Numbered from the stretch's first letter, positions 22,801-55,633 are shown. The stretch: 64,000 nt of DNA from Corythoichthys intestinalis (GCF_030265065.1 NC_080405.1:16806501-16870500), one strand, 5' to 3'. Notes: generated by a model not told the origin, from the letters alone. Translations and numbers: made by a program.

Positions 22801-25800
22801 GAGACGTATATGAATGTAATAATATTTAAGAAAAAAAAATCAATTCATGAATATGTATTAAAGGTGGTGCGCGTCCATCGTGTTGTAATCACTATCTGAC
22901 TGCAAGAACACTAACCTTGATAATATGAAGCAAAGCTTGAACGACTTTCCAAAAAGTACACCATTTTAATCTAAGTCAAGAACAGTCGAAAATAACTAGA
23001 ACAACAATGAAAACTGTCAGGCAAACAGTGGGAGAAAATTGGGCCCAGGGTCCTATTCAAGCAGTACGCCACTCGGCATCCTGAGAAGTGACGATTAAAT
23101 ATTGTCTTTTTGGAGGTGCCGGGAGGCAGATTGGGAGGGGATGTCGGGGCGGTTCCCAGGGGTGTGCCAGCAAGGAATGTGACGTCATCTTCAAATGTTA
23201 TCAGGCTCCAGGACTGCTGAGGACGGGGTTATTCCTCTTCTATCTTGTGTTAAGCACAATATGTCTACATTTAATCTGGTCTAACTTGCATTTGAAAATC
23301 GTGAATTTGCCACTGCAACACTGCTTTCTCATGAAAAATGTGGGTGCAAAATTCAAAGCTTCTTTTGCAGGTGCATTCCAAGGGGCTGAAGTTGGGCATT
23401 TATGCAGATGTTGGCCGAAGCACTTGTGCTGGATACCCTGGTAGTCTGGGTCACTACGACACAGATGCCCAAACGTTTGCTGAGTGGGAAGTGGATCTGC
23501 TCAAGTTTGATGGCTGCTACATGGATGTTTCTTTACTTGAGCAAGGCAAGCGTGTCCTCGATATTTTAATAAGTGTCCATTCTGTGATTTCCATCACTAT
23601 ATTTTTCTAATTTTTCGAGAGTGTTGGAAACATTTTCATTACAGAAGCCAATTTGTTCTTTTTCATGAGTCGGAGACAAATTGCACTTTGACTCAACTTT
23701 ATGGAGGTATTTTCTGCATTGCATTCCAACTACCTGAAGTTGTTCTTCATAGTTTGGTTATCTTGTTAAATCAAGAACAATAGAAAATATATTTAACAAT
23801 TCCACTTATTTAATAGCTTTTGGTCAGGTTTTTTTTTTTGCCTTAAATTCCTGCGCAAAGATACTGCACAACGGACAATTTAACTCAGTGATGTCCAAAC
23901 TGTTTTCGGAGAAAACGTGAATACCTTCGCAGCGGGTTTAGATCGAATTATTAGACGGGTGCTTTTGGCTTCCATTTATTTACAACCTCTTGTAGCGCTT
24001 CATATTGAAGAACACACATGAAGGATGGGGGTATAATGGGACAATTATTCGTCACGTATTGCTATGAATGTACTTAAAAAAGAATTAATGCGGTTGGCTG
24101 CGGACAGTTTTTTGTTTTTTTTCCCTACAAACGTGCTGGTGTAGACATTATTTCACCGGACGTATTAGGGCAGGATCTTCGGTTTTAAAAAAAAAAACAA
24201 ACTGCTAGGTACAGACATGGCCTTAAACAGTGCCTCTGCATTTAGCTGCAAAGATGAGCCCTCTAGTCTCTTCTCGTTGTGTAGAAATAGAAAGCAAACA
24301 CTTGACAAACAGCTGTAATCAAAACAAATGGCAAGCCCATAGCTTTTTTAAATCAAGGTTGGGAATTTTGTAGAATTTTAGTTAAAGAATCAGACCAGTG
24401 GCATCAGAATAATCTTGTCATTTTCCTGAAATAATCTCCAGAACTGAATAAAATGTATAACTTTTTAATAACTTTTATAACTTTTCGGCTTCCATTCATT
24501 TGCTGCAACCCTCCCATTTCAAATTGGTTGGACGTCTTATAGTGAAAACTCATTTGAAAAGTTTTGATATTTTCAGGGCCACGATTGGTCGTCTACCATC
24601 ATTAATGGCACTGAAAGATTGAAAAACAAGCTTTTTTGTTGTTGTTGAAAATGACTCACAACCTAGCCTAACGTTTTTTAAATCTTTGTTTTCAAAAACG
24701 TGGCCATTAAATCAAAAGTTTGGACATTCCTGCCTTGACTAATTCACTTTTGTTTTTTGCTGCAACTGTCCGCGCTTTAAGTGACACTTCACGCGTGATC
24801 AGGAAATTACATCAGCACTCACTAGAATTTCTCTGCCAAACTATCAAGGGTTTTGAAGCAAAAGTGATTTTCAGCTTTGCTCCATTGAATTTTGTCCCAC
24901 CTATTTATTGTTGTCATGATGGATTAGTACCTCTAAGGAATAAAATTCCCAGGATTGGCTTCACTACCTTGTGAAAATTGTGACAGCCTGAAAAAAAGAT
25001 TGCCCCCCTCAGTTCTTTGCCATTTTAAGGTGAGAAAAAAATTGTCACAAATCTGTCTTGGTCTTGGCAGATGACATCTCTCAAAAATAAATGCGTTTGA
25101 AATTCCATCAAATTATAATTTCCCGAGTCATCTTAACTAATACCAATGTAAGCATAGAAATACCTATTTTTGCCAAACACTTAGCAGAAGCTGAAAAATT
25201 AGATCTCCTTCATTACCACTTAAATCTATAATGTCTTATGTTTTGTTCAGGTTATGTGAACATGTCTAGAGCCCTGAACAAAACCGGAAGGCCTATTCTA
25301 TATTCCTGTGAGTGGCCTTGGTATGAGTGGCCTTCCCAAAAGGTAACTACTAAATGATACATATCAATACTTGTCCACCATAACAAAGTTCAAATCCTTA
25401 TTCTTTGTGGAATGCCCCCAGCCAAACTACAACGCCATTGCAGAAACGTGCAACCACTGGCGCAACTTTGCAGACATCTACGACTCATGGAGCAGCATCA
25501 AGTCCATCTTGGACTGGACTGCGTCTCACCAGGACATCATTGTCCCCTACGCCGGTCCCGGGGGTTGGAATGACCCAGATATGGTATGAGTCTTTGGTTA
25601 AGCTGGCAATCTCCTTAGACTTACACTCCATATCTTTAGTTAGTGATAGGGAACTTTGGACTCAGTCCGGATCAGCAGGAATCCCAGATGGCACTGTGGG
25701 CCATTATGGCTGCCCCGCTGCTCATGTCTAACGACCTGAGATCCATCTGTAGGCGCTCCAAGGAGCTGCTTCAGAACCGCCACATCATTGCCATTAACCA

Positions 25801-26204
25801 GGATGAGCTGGGCAAGCAAGGCTACCGCACGGCCAAGGTGGGTTCATAAGCACCACACTGAAATGATCTAGATTTCCACCAAGTCATTTGTTCCATAGGT
25901 GGAGCATTTTGAGGTGTGGGAGAGACCTTTGTCCAATGGCAGGCTTGCAATAGCCATACTCAACACACTGGAGATTGGAGGCCCACGCAAGTTCTCGTTA
26001 GAAAAAGCTCCTGGCTGGAAGATGTGCGGCCCGCTTTGCAACATTACCCAGATTCTGCCCCAATATGAAGAAGTGGGCATTCAGATCGGACACTGGGTCT
26101 CAGTTAACCCCTCAGGCACCGCCCTGCTTGTCATCAAGCCCATCAGCAGCCATGGAAAAAGATACCTTACAATTCTACAGTCAGAGAAACGGACATATTT
26201 ATAG
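19860..26204 (+). CDS. gla: Alpha-galactosidase A (lysosomal), seven exons
   Basis: This lysosomal GH27 enzyme removes terminal alpha-galactose from glycolipids such as globotriaosylceramide. Coding exons are 19860-20023, 22156-22330, 23371-23545, 25251-25342, 25422-25583, 25640-25837 and 25899-26204. They total 423 codons against 429 in human. From memory, exons 2, 4, 5 and 6 have the human lengths (175, 92, 162, 198). The start gives a hydrophobic signal peptide ([15 protein letters not shown]...) ending before [19 protein letters not shown]. The nucleophile is Asp160 in LLKFDGCY and the acid/base is Asp220 in [12 protein letters not shown]; by remembered numbering these match human D170 and D231. 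Intron 3 uses a GC donor (CAAG|GCAAGC). The other introns are GT-AG. A probable ATTAAA signal follows the stop. The frame is intact throughout, so I regard it as functional. Confidence 0.97.
20130..20202 (-). tRNA. tRNA-Val (anticodon CAC)
   Basis: Read on the minus strand, the gene folds as a full cloverleaf. The acceptor arms GTTTCCG and CGGAAAC pair in all seven positions. The D arm contains TAGTGTAGTGGTTATCAC, the anticodon arm is TTCGC-CTCACAC-GCGAA with CAC in the loop, and the T arm is CCCGG-TTCGAAA-CCGGG. The discriminator base is A. Both internal promoter boxes are intact, and a TTTT Pol III stop lies about 9 bases downstream. It sits in gla intron 1 on the opposite strand. It looks functional. 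Confidence 0.96.
20440..20590. repeat. Fragment of a hAT-like end in gla intron 1
   Basis: The phrase CAGTGGTTGTCAAAGTTTGG followed by a GTACC/ACTCCCTCTAGTGG-type body is a familiar fish interspersed repeat end. I cannot find a matching right end. Confidence 0.35.
21228..21949. mobile_element. Non-autonomous hAT element, 722 bp, in gla intron 1
   Basis: The exact 8-bp duplication ATTACAAG lies at 21220-21227 and 21950-21957. The ends are CAGAGGTAAAAGTAGT and, inverted, CAGAGGTGGGTAGTAACG. Subterminal motifs of the type ACTCAAGTAA occur at both sides. It is non-coding. A relative with a nested insertion lies at 59779-61335 in the timm8a intron. Confidence 0.85.
22360..22450. repeat. Short fish repeat fragment in gla intron 2
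   Basis: The segment CCACTCCCAGTTGAAATTGATTGGACGTCT resembles one arm of the foldback repeat at 62914-63008. Similar pieces lie near 24485-24540 and 43570-43650. Confidence 0.4.
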
Positions 26205-26232
26205 GCAATAGAACCTTTTTTTTTTTTTTTTA

Positions 26233-26238
26233 ATTAAA
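26233..26238 (+). terminator. gla: Probable gla poly(A) signal (ATTAAA)
   Basis: ATTAAA lies 29 bases after the gla stop, directly behind a T-run. It is the only canonical-type hexamer before the convergent rpl36a 3' end. Confidence 0.55.
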
Positions 26239-26370
26239 ATCCATTCAAATAGTTTGGTGTGTCATTCAGCGACAACTTTGATTCAAATCAAGCACTGGTT
26301 TCAATACTCAGCATCAACACATGACAAAGCACATGAATGGTGGAGAAGAGGTGTGGTAAATTTGAACACA

Positions 26371-26376
26371 TTTATT
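26371..26376 (-). terminator. rpl36a: rpl36a poly(A) signal (AATAAA)
   Basis: TTTATT on the plus strand is AATAAA on the minus strand, about 40 bases beyond the rpl36a stop. This spacing is normal for the short 3' UTRs of ribosomal protein genes. Confidence 0.8.
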
Positions 26377-26416
26377 GAAAATTGTGACAATGTCATCCAG
26401 AAAAGTGAACCACATC

Positions 26417-32997
<6,581 letters not shown>

Positions 32998-33028
32998 GTT
33001 TGCGTCCCAATGCAGAGCAAAAGAGGAA

Positions 33029-33054
33029 GTGTAAAGCCGGAAGCACTAGTTATA
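33029..33054 (-). promoter_or_regulatory. rpl36a: rpl36a core promoter and TOP start
   Basis: On the minus strand a pyrimidine tract CTTCCTCTTTT begins at 33029, 32 bases before the ATG. This is the terminal oligopyrimidine start typical of ribosomal protein mRNAs. TATAACTA lies about 20-25 bases upstream and an ETS-like CTTCCGG sits between. The exact start base is inferred. Confidence 0.65.
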
Positions 33055-33059
33055 GGAAA

Positions 33060-33740
33060 CACTGTGGCGACTGTAGCAACACTGCCCTCTTCCGACCAAC
33101 ATAAACCCGGAGGTCTACACATAAATTTCCCTTTCAGGGAACTGAAATATGTGTTGTTGTCGTCGTTGTTTTAAATATATTTTCGTAAGAAAAATCATAT
33201 TATAAGACTGAAAAACAAACTAAAATAATACATTGACTTTAGAGGCCTATATTTAAAATATAATTGGTTGAACATGAATACCAAAATAACAATATAATTC
33301 CCTAAAGTCTTACCAAGTTACATTTACTTCGAAGCAAATATTTCAGAGCACTATCCAGTACTAAACAGACAGGAATGCAGTGCTGTGTTAATGTTTAGTC
33401 TGTCTTTTAGTTGTCACACAAAACTGTCCACGGGGCTGATATGAAAATAAGCAGAGAGAGAGAGAAGAAATGGGGAAGTAAGTGTGAGTTCCTCTGTGAG
33501 TGTGGTGTTTTTTTTTCTTCTTCTTGCGCCTCGCATCACAATCGGAACACGTTTTATATGGAATGGTACAAAGCTGTTCACCACCTATCGTAGGCCTTAA
33601 CACCAGCAGTTGGTCATTTGATGCCTGGGTAAGTCGATGTCACTTTCAATACATTTGCCTGGTCATTGAGGTAGATTATTTCGCAAACTGATTTGAAACA
33701 TAGTCATAGAATATATGTTTTTTGTTGTTGTTGTTGTTTT
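33060..33740. other. Intergenic between rpl36a and the TATG array
   Basis: Nothing recognisable. There is a short GA run near 33455 and a TTC run near 33515, with no supported gene. Confidence 0.4.
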
Positions 33741-33853
33741 TATGTATGTATGTATGTATGTATGTATGTATGTATGTATGTATGTATGTATGTATGTATG
33801 TATGTATGTATGTATGTATGTATGTATGTATGTATGTATGTATGTATGTATGT
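33741..33853. repeat. TATG microsatellite, left part
   Basis: About 28 uninterrupted TATG units. The array resumes at 35091-35120 after the hAT-like insertion, so it was originally one longer array. Confidence 0.95.
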
Positions 33854-35090
33854 CAGGGGTGAAAGTGGCTAGAATTTCTTGCCGGAACTCCCCGACGTGA
33901 AGGTCGCCACGGAGCCAGAAATTTTATTTTATTTGTTTATTTATTTTTTTTTTCTTTCCTTTTTTTTAGCACAGTTATTTTTATAACACATACAAAAACT
34001 GATTTTCATTCAAAATTGTATTTTTTCAATGATTTGCAAAATAAAAGTTAACAAAAACAGCAATAACCCCAACCTCCATCTCCTTATTTTTATTTTTCCT
34101 TCATTTCCTCACATACTAAATGCCAAATCTCAATTTTAACTACTTATGTATATTAAAATTGAAGTTAATGCAAACATTTACTTTTTTTTTTTTTTTATAA
34201 TAAAGATAAAGTAACATACATTCAGAAAAATAAGTGCAAATGACTTATATTATGCAGAGCTAAATGGAATATATTTTGAAGATGGCGCAAACCTTGACTT
34301 TTCTAAATAATAAGGAAATGAATAAGTAGCCTAACATAAATGAACAAATATGAGTCCAAAGTGCACATTGACAGCTAAGATGTTCTTAACCTCCCCATCA
34401 GAGCAAATAAACCCATATATGATAAATAAGCCTCCTCAACTCTTTCCTTGCTTTTCAAGATTTGATCCATTTTATGTTGCATTGCCCTTTTTTTGTCGCA
34501 TCAATTCAACAATCTTTTTTTTTTTTTTTGCTGTTCCAGAAAACATGCACATTTGAACCAATCAGAGCTAACTATCGCTGCTGATCAAATGTCAGTATAT
34601 CAGCCAATTGAACCGATAAATGAGTCCAGGCGTTTTGCTTTGCTGCGTGCATTCGCACATTGACGTGACTCATCATCGTCAGACTCGGATAACTGCAGCA
34701 GCTGGGGAAACCTCCATGCCGTCCGTGGAATAAAATAGATAATAAATATTGGTGAAAACGAATGATGCTACACAAGCACTTTATTATGCTTCCTGTTAAC
34801 ACTTGTGTATGTAAATCTGATCTTGGTAGATTGTTTTCTTCTTGGAGATGAAATGCATCTGTGGCAGCTTAGCTTTTTTTCTTTTTTTTTTTTACATAGC
34901 GTTTTGTTGTCAGTTGACAGTTGTCGTCATATTTTCGGAATCAAAGCACCGTGTACCGGAACAGCATTCCGACCCTGAATCATATACCGGAACAGCATTC
35001 CAGCATGAATCTTCTACCGGAACTGCGTTCCGAACCTGATTCTTATACCGGAACTGCGTTCCTAACCGTTCTGGCCCACTTTCACCCCTG
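33854..35090. mobile_element. Non-autonomous hAT element inserted in the microsatellite
   Basis: The ends are CAGGGGTGAAAGTGGCTAGA and, inverted from the right, CAGGGGTGAAAGTGGGCCAG. ATGTATGT lies on both sides, consistent with an 8-bp duplication, although the array itself would give the same match. It is 1237 bp, AT-rich and non-coding, with a small tandem array near its right end. Confidence 0.85.
34955..35062. repeat. Four-copy minisatellite, unit about 31 bp
   Basis: Units begin ACCGGAACAGCATTCC or ACCGGAACTGCGTTCC and are separated by GAATC-type spacers. The inverse motif GCCGGAACTCC is near the element's left end, so these are subterminal repeats of the hAT element. Confidence 0.75.
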
Positions 35091-35120
35091 ATGTATGTAT
35101 GTATGTATGTATGTATGTAT
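35091..35120. repeat. TATG microsatellite, right part
   Basis: Continuation of the 33741-33853 array beyond the hAT insertion. Confidence 0.9.
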
Positions 35121-35139
35121 AAAGCTAGAATAAAATTAT

Positions 35140-35765
35140 TACCTCAGAATATTCAGCAGTTGTTTACAAACTATGAAAAAAAGTTACAATTTACGGGGCT
35201 ATTGGGACTTCAAAGAACCCAGATATCGGACAACAAGGAAAAGTTTTAGCTTATCAGTATGTGGGGTGAGACTACTGAAGAAATTTAGTGTGGATTTAAA
35301 ACAATTTACATGCTAGTATATGGTACAATTTAAAAAACTGTATAAATGTATGATTTTCAAAAAATATAAGGATGAGAGAGATATGGATAACAACTAGGGT
35401 GTTGTGATAATTTTGACTGATACAGTATTGTGATATGCAATATTCATGTTATTCATTTATTTATGTTTTCTGGGCTTGATTTATGGACTGGGCTTTTTCG
35501 ACACTTGTGTATAGGTAATGTGTAGGGTTATATGGTGGGATTGTATATGTGTTAAATAAGAATGTATATGTTGTTTATGGACTGGAACTGATATGTCAGA
35601 ATTTAAGGACAAGGGGTGGGAGTAAATAAGTTTTACTTCTTCTCACTCCTTTTCGAATACTTATATTTTGTTCTTCTTTTCTTATATTTGAGTGTCACTG
35701 ATTATCAGTACTTATGTATTGAATATTCAAAATAAACATGTTCAATCATTCAATCAATGTATGTA
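35140..35765 (+). mobile_element. 3' tail of a LINE
   Basis: The plus-strand frames around 35190-35390 resemble the degenerate end of a LINE polyprotein (DFKEPRYRTTRKSFSLSVCG, then KKFSVDLKQF). A 3' region typical of fish LINEs follows, with GGGGTGGGAGTAAATAAGTT, CTCACTCCTTTTCGAATA and ATTCAAAATAAACATGTTC, closing in an ATTCAATCA tail. It is 5'-truncated. The clade is uncertain. Confidence 0.55.
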
Positions 35766-35873
35766 TATGTTACAGATTACATTCAGTTTATGCAATACTT
35801 GGGTTTGAATCGAGCTTTTTTTCATGCTACTCTGTGTATAGATAATGGTTTAAAAAATAGTTGACATACAGTA

Positions 35874-36021
35874 CAGGCCAAAAGTTTGGAGACACCTCAT
35901 TCGTGTTTTTTTTTTTTTTTTGCCTTTTCAGGGTTGATTAGTGGAATTTATTGCTTTATCAATAGGGTTGAGACCTTCATTTGTGTTGCATTGAGTGAGG
36001 TGTGTCCAAACTTTTGACCTG
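35874..36021. mobile_element. Tc1-related MITE with TA duplication
   Basis: Starts CAGGCCAAAAGTTTGGAGAC and ends GTGTCCAAACTTTTGACCTG, flanked by TA at 35872-35873 and 36022-36023. It has the same ends as 599-812 but is shorter. Confidence 0.8.
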
Positions 36022-36353
36022 TACTTCATATACTGTATTTTTTTGTCATGAAAAGTAGTTGGCTCTTTAACGTTACACTTTACACTTAAAGTAACTTTGA
36101 TCAGTTGAAAAATTGATATGTTTTGCTTTTGCTGAATTTTATTGTTGTTTTTGTCTTTATCACACATGCAAAACACATACAGTACAATACACAAATGTTT
36201 GCTCACTTACCACACACTTATCTGACAGGAAGCAACATTAAAGAAAGTGTCCAGTATGCTAATATGTATTATGTTTTGCCAGAGTAAAAAACATGCAATA
36301 CAAAGAATAAATGCTTCCTCCATAAGCCGTACTATATGTTTAAGTACCAGCAC

Positions 36354-37332
36354 TAGGGTTGTTCCGATCATGTTTGTTTGCTCCCGATCTGATCCAGATT
36401 GTTTTATTTTGAGTATCTGCCGATCCCGATATTTCCCGATCCGATTGCTTTTTTTTTGCTCCCGATTCAATTCCAATCATTCCCGATAATTTTTCCCGAT
36501 CATATATATTTTGACTATGCATTAAGAAAAAAATGAATAAAACTCGGACGAATATATACATTCAACATACAGTACATAAGTACTGTATTTGTTTATTATG
36601 ACAATAAATCCTCAAGATGGCATTTACATGATTAACATTCTTTCTGTGAGAGGGATCCACGGATAGAAAGACTTGTAATTCTTAAAGGATAAATGTGACT
36701 TTGTAAATTGTGACTAAATATTGCCATCTAGTGTATTTGTTGAGCTTTCAGTAAATGATACTGTAGCCATGTCCAAATCATGATGGGAAGTGCAACCATG
36801 ACTGTGCGTAGTGCTACCAATTGATATATCTTCTCTGCGTTGGGAAATAACATAGGGTGTTGAGAAAAAGATCAATTACTACCTTTCTTCCCCACATTGC
36901 TTCCCACGATATTTCTAATCGTAGGGAGAGGGAATGTAAGGCTTTAGCCAATTGATAAAAGGCTCCAAAGGCTGCTTTATAGCTCTCTATTTAGTTAAAA
37001 CGGCGCCACTACAGATTGAACTCGACAATGCGTGAGTGGGTCGTGCAGCGCATGCATTAATTGCGTTAAGTATTTTAACATGATACATTTTTTAAAAAAT
37101 TAATTACCGCCATTATCGGGATAAATTTGATAACCCTATCTTAAGCCTAAACTAAAGACTCTGGATGAGTGTAACATATTATGTCTGTAACGTTAAATAC
37201 AATTAGAAAACGATATAATTAAAAAATATACTGTATATATATTAAAAGGCATGTCCGATATTTTTTTGCCGATTCCGATACTTTGAAAATGACGTGATCG
37301 GACATCCCAATCGATCGGGATTCCGATCTCTA
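36354..37332. mobile_element. Non-autonomous hAT-like element, 979 bp, copy 2
   Basis: Flanked by the exact 8-bp duplication ACCAGCAC (36346-36353 and 37333-37340). The ends are TAGGGTTGTTCCGATCATG and ...GATCTCTA. It aligns along its whole length with 3390-4368, same orientation, with small indels. It is non-coding. Confidence 0.88.
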
Positions 37333-37340
37333 ACCAGCAC

Positions 37341-38430
37341 CATAATAAATGTTTGAAAATGAATTGAATAAGTACTTATTGAAATCATTTGTAATGAGCA
37401 GGTCATCTTTTTGCGTTGTGTTTTTTCTTTAGAATTGCAAAGTGGCCCATACTTGTTATTGTTAGATTAGATTTTAATTTCTTTTGATTCTTCCTTAATG
37501 CTGCTTTTTTTTTTTTGTTTGTTGCATGTTATGAATCCCATATGTGAATTTCTAATGCTGGTGTAATAATTTAATTCCTCCAACAGCATGAATGTACAGC
37601 TGTACTGGTGTCTAATTAGTAATCACAAGGCACATAGAAATAGACAGCCATTGACTACAACTTTCAGAACATCACTGAGTTGTTGCCGGCCCTGAAGTGG
37701 GGGACAGAGGGATTGCAGCAAGTATAAGGAAGCAGTGTCGACACTGTTGATTGTATTAGACAAACTACGGTAATATTATGGTAATGGTATCATGACTATT
37801 GTACTAAATTGATTATAACAGATCTAAAAGTGTTGTTGTTATTGGCTGTCTGTCTAGAATCACAGGCAAATACAATGTAGCTGAAATAGGAAAAGGAATG
37901 TGGTAGTAAAGTTATTGTTTGCAGCACACAAACCTTGACTGCATTTGACCCACAATAATACAATGGATAGAATGTAGTAATAATTAACATTGTTATGGCA
38001 AACTACAAATAGAAGGGACTTCATGCACCCGTACACACTTGTTTTTATACAGTAGTTGCATCATTTTTTTTTTTTTTTTCATTAAGCCGACATGGCCGTC
38101 CAAGGACAAAATGGCTCCAAACAAACACTAAAAGGTCAAAATGTATGATGAAGTAAATATAAAGGACTTGTGTAGGTTTCGCAACTGGGTGGGACAAGCG
38201 TGCGTTGGTACTAAAAAGCTGTCATGAATCCGATGCTAAAGATACTGTCACATTTGAGACAGATTAGATCTGTGAGAAGCCAAGTGGGGCGAAAAACTGT
38301 ATCGCTGCCCTGCAAGCCTGATGCAACTTCCCCATCGCTCTGTCTGCACTTTGGAGTCACTGTGAGTCAACTGCTTTTCATATTTAAAAAAAAAAAAAAA
38401 CATTTGAATAGCATGAACTCTGGTCCAAAT
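37341..38430. other. Intergenic, nothing recognised
   Basis: AT-rich with T-runs near 37508 and 38066. No coding or repeat signal that I can name. Confidence 0.4.
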
Positions 38431-40313
38431 GGGATCCCGATTGATTTTTAATTTTTTTGTACAAATAATCTAGTACCAAATTACTTCTGGCCATCCTTGA
38501 AATGTACCGGGACGCATTTGCGAGAGGACATTTTCCACCTTTTATTAAACAGGGTTTTAATAACAATGCCAGTTAATAACTGTGAGAACTTGAGATCTCT
38601 CAGACTACTCAACTGTTAGCTTAAGATATTGAGTAAACTCGTTGCATTACAGTTGCAAAGATTTCTCGTTATTCGCAAAGATTAGAATGGCTTTATATTA
38701 GGAAGGTGAAGCCTCTACAATGTAAGAAAAATTTTAATGTCTATCATAATAAAGATGCTTTAGATGCCGAAGAGGCTTTCGATCAGGTGGGGAGGACATA
38801 TCTTTTTCAAGGGATAAAAAATGTTTTATGTGGATGCATCTTATGTATACTACTGCAACAGCAGAAATTCTGTCTAACCGTAAGGTTTCAGCACCCATAA
38901 CTATAAGAAAAGGATGACGCGAAGTGTGTCTTCTCTCTTACTGTTTGATATAGCAATTAAGCCATTCGCTATTGCAATCTGGTGTAACTCACAATTTAGA
39001 GGTCTAAAAGTAGAACAAAGGGAATATACTGTATAATTGCTCTTTATACTGATGAATAATTTTGATGCTGTCAATCCTAGGTGTTGTGGCGACTGTTGGG
39101 GGAAATCTTTTGGCTAATTGACGAAAGAAACGTATTCTGCTTTAATGGAAGAAATCCATGAGTCAATTAATGAATGGATTTAATTACCAAAGCCAGTGCT
39201 TGGAAGCATTAATGCTTAAAAATAATTGAGCTTAATAAATTAATGATTTTTTTTTCAAAAATTTCTTCTAACCACCTCCTCCAGAATTATTTTCTTTACC
39301 TGAACTCAGACTCAAAGAAAGGGTTGCGCAAGCAAACAAAAAATCCAGTATTGAAGCTCAAATTAAGACTACGGTATTAAATGAGCAAGTATCTAATAGA
39401 ACCAAATACACTATCTGGATTGAGTCCAGTGTGGAGTAACCAACTTTTTAAACCTGGAAGGGCAGACACAATTTTTCAGTTGTGTAATTCGAGGGGGCTC
39501 AGAACAACTGAAGATTTTTATGAGCATGACACGAACATCATGATGTCCTTTGAATATTTGAGAGAAACTTAAAGTACTGTACATGGAAGCATTTCTTAAA
39601 AGGTTTACCCAAACTCAAGAGTTTTAAACACTCAACTAAATGTATGAACACACGTCTTAAACGCATCTAATACGAGATGATAGTGAGAATCTACATAACA
39701 ACAGTGGAACTGGACAGATACAATAGAAATCTTTCTGACACCTATTTTAAATGTACAAGGAGAAAAAGACACACTACTTCATTGTGTGGCAAGTACGGAA
39801 GTTTTGGGACGAGGTAGGACCGATCTTGGAGAGAATTGTTTCTAAAAAATATTCCGTTGGGACCAAGGTTTGTTTTATTTATTGGGATTGTTTCCAGAGA
39901 AGCACAGTTATAGGAATGATGAACAGAAGCTCATCAATCTTAGGTTAGCTATAGCAAAGAAATGTATTGCACTGGTATGGAAAGCCAGCTACAGACCCAA
40001 TGCCAAACAATGTATCAATCAAATGTTTCAACAGTAGTACCTCTGGAACATATAACATATGTTTTGAAAGACAAAAAAAGGACTTTTGAAGACTTGTGGA
40101 CACCCTTTATTGATTATGTTCAGAAAATGAAAAAAAATATAAGAACCAAAGGTTACTCAGCCAGGCTGTGATATTGTGTTTAAAAAAAAACAACAACTGA
40201 AGCTGGAGCAATTTCATAGTACAAGTGCATGTGTGGTGTTTTGTATTTGTGTTGATCAGTGGTCTGGATTATTTTGTGTTGAAAAACTAATAAAAACACT
40301 GTTTGGAAAAAAA
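38430..40313 (+). mobile_element. Decayed L1-type LINE, 3' half
   Basis: Broken plus-strand frames follow the order of an L1 ORF2. The reverse transcriptase part shows KDALDAEEAFDQVGRTYLF near 38750, AEILSNRKVSAPITIRK near 38860 and LLFDIAIKPFAIAIW near 38950. C-terminal pieces follow (SGLSPVWSNQLFKPGRADTI near 39410, QVRKFWDEVGPILERIVSKK near 39790, then LRLAIAKKCIALVWKASYRP near 39940). It ends with AATAAAAACACTGTTTGG and an A-rich tail. There are many stops and frame changes and no intact ORF. The 5' half is missing. Confidence 0.75.
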
Positions 40314-41079
40314 TACCTGGTAATGCCTGATTCCTTAGAGATTCTGAAATATTTCTGAGAGATTGCATAGTTTTAAATATTCACTTTAAAAAGGGTCATA
40401 ACGTTACAATGCAAATTCATTTATTAGAGTAAAAGAAATTTAATAATTGCAACTGTATTTCTGTCCAAAGAAAAGTATATATGTGTAAAAACAAAGAGAC
40501 ATTTGAGTACTCATACAGAAATATAGTTGTATTATGTACTGTAGTTATGCACTCTTCGAAATGATCTGGCATAATTTGTTGCAGATCACATTTTGAGTTG
40601 CAATATCACTTATACAAAGTACTTAATTAAATGATCTTAATCCAGAATTTTACTTTTACCACTGTGTGTATACAGTCTATACTGTCAGTAAGTAAGTAAC
40701 AAAATCCAAATTAAAGCCAAGTATTCCCTAACATTGTCGTAAACTGTTCATAAACAAATGTTAAAGAATACATAAGAAAATACTGTTATAATAATTACCT
40801 TAATCACAGTGTAAGTGTAGCTTATCTTCCTGCACAATCAATAAAATAAAAAGTGGTGCTTTGTATTTGCATCAAAGATTGTGGTAGATTGACCACACTG
40901 ATGAGCGATACAAGGAAGTGCTCAGATTGGCTTCGTGATAAAAAGCCCAGTTCCCAGTATCTGATTAACTATTACACCAACGAATCAATGCACAACAAAT
41001 TAGAGATTAATACACCACAATGAATACTTTCAATAGCTTCGCACAATCTGGGCAATGATATGTTGACCATTTCTTTCAG
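40314..41079. other. Upstream region of btk
   Basis: AT-rich DNA without a clear core promoter. The btk transcription start and any 5' non-coding exon were not located. A CTTTCAG acceptor at 41073-41079 suggests a non-coding first exon upstream, as in mammals. Confidence 0.4.
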
Positions 41080-41095
41080 GTTAACCCTGGCGTGA

Positions 41096-53597
<12,502 letters not shown>

Positions 53598-53805
53598 ATT
53601 ACACAGCAGCAGCAGCCGCCACAGCGGCGGCCTGGGAAATAACTCACAATTTCAAATGTGTTTCACTATATCACTAACAGTCACTTGCTGGAAAGAACTC
53701 ATTTGGCATTCACATCATATGGATGAGCATTTGTTTTATTTGTTGTTATTATTGTTTTATTAAAATGTGGGAACGTGAAAGTGCTTCATAAATGTAAATT
53801 ACGCC

Positions 53806-53811
53806 AATAAA
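53806..53811 (+). terminator. btk: btk poly(A) signal (AATAAA)
   Basis: AATAAA lies 209 bases after the btk stop, with a GT-rich stretch following. It is the first canonical hexamer in the 3' region. Confidence 0.75.
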
Positions 53812-53997
53812 AGGTCATTTTCAGACTTCTGGGAAAAAATCTAGGTTCTGAACTGCGCATTGTTTGCAATTGTAATGTTTTGAACATTCAATAGACACTC
53901 TGGGTTCTCAAGAACACAAGCTTTATTTGTCTAGAACACTCCACAGTAACATTAATCAAATTATCTCTCATCAAAAGTCTCTTTCCTCACTCACACA

Positions 53998-55537
<1,540 letters not shown>

Positions 55538-55633
55538 TAGATCCTCACAAGATCTCGAGTGTGTATTTCAAGTAACCTGGGAATTTCCATACATCATAGC
55601 ACTAAAGTGATTTACAACATCTTCCATGTCCAG

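Noticed and set aside
33715-33900. Open frame MYVCMYVC...
   Set aside because: It is only a translation of the TATG microsatellite.
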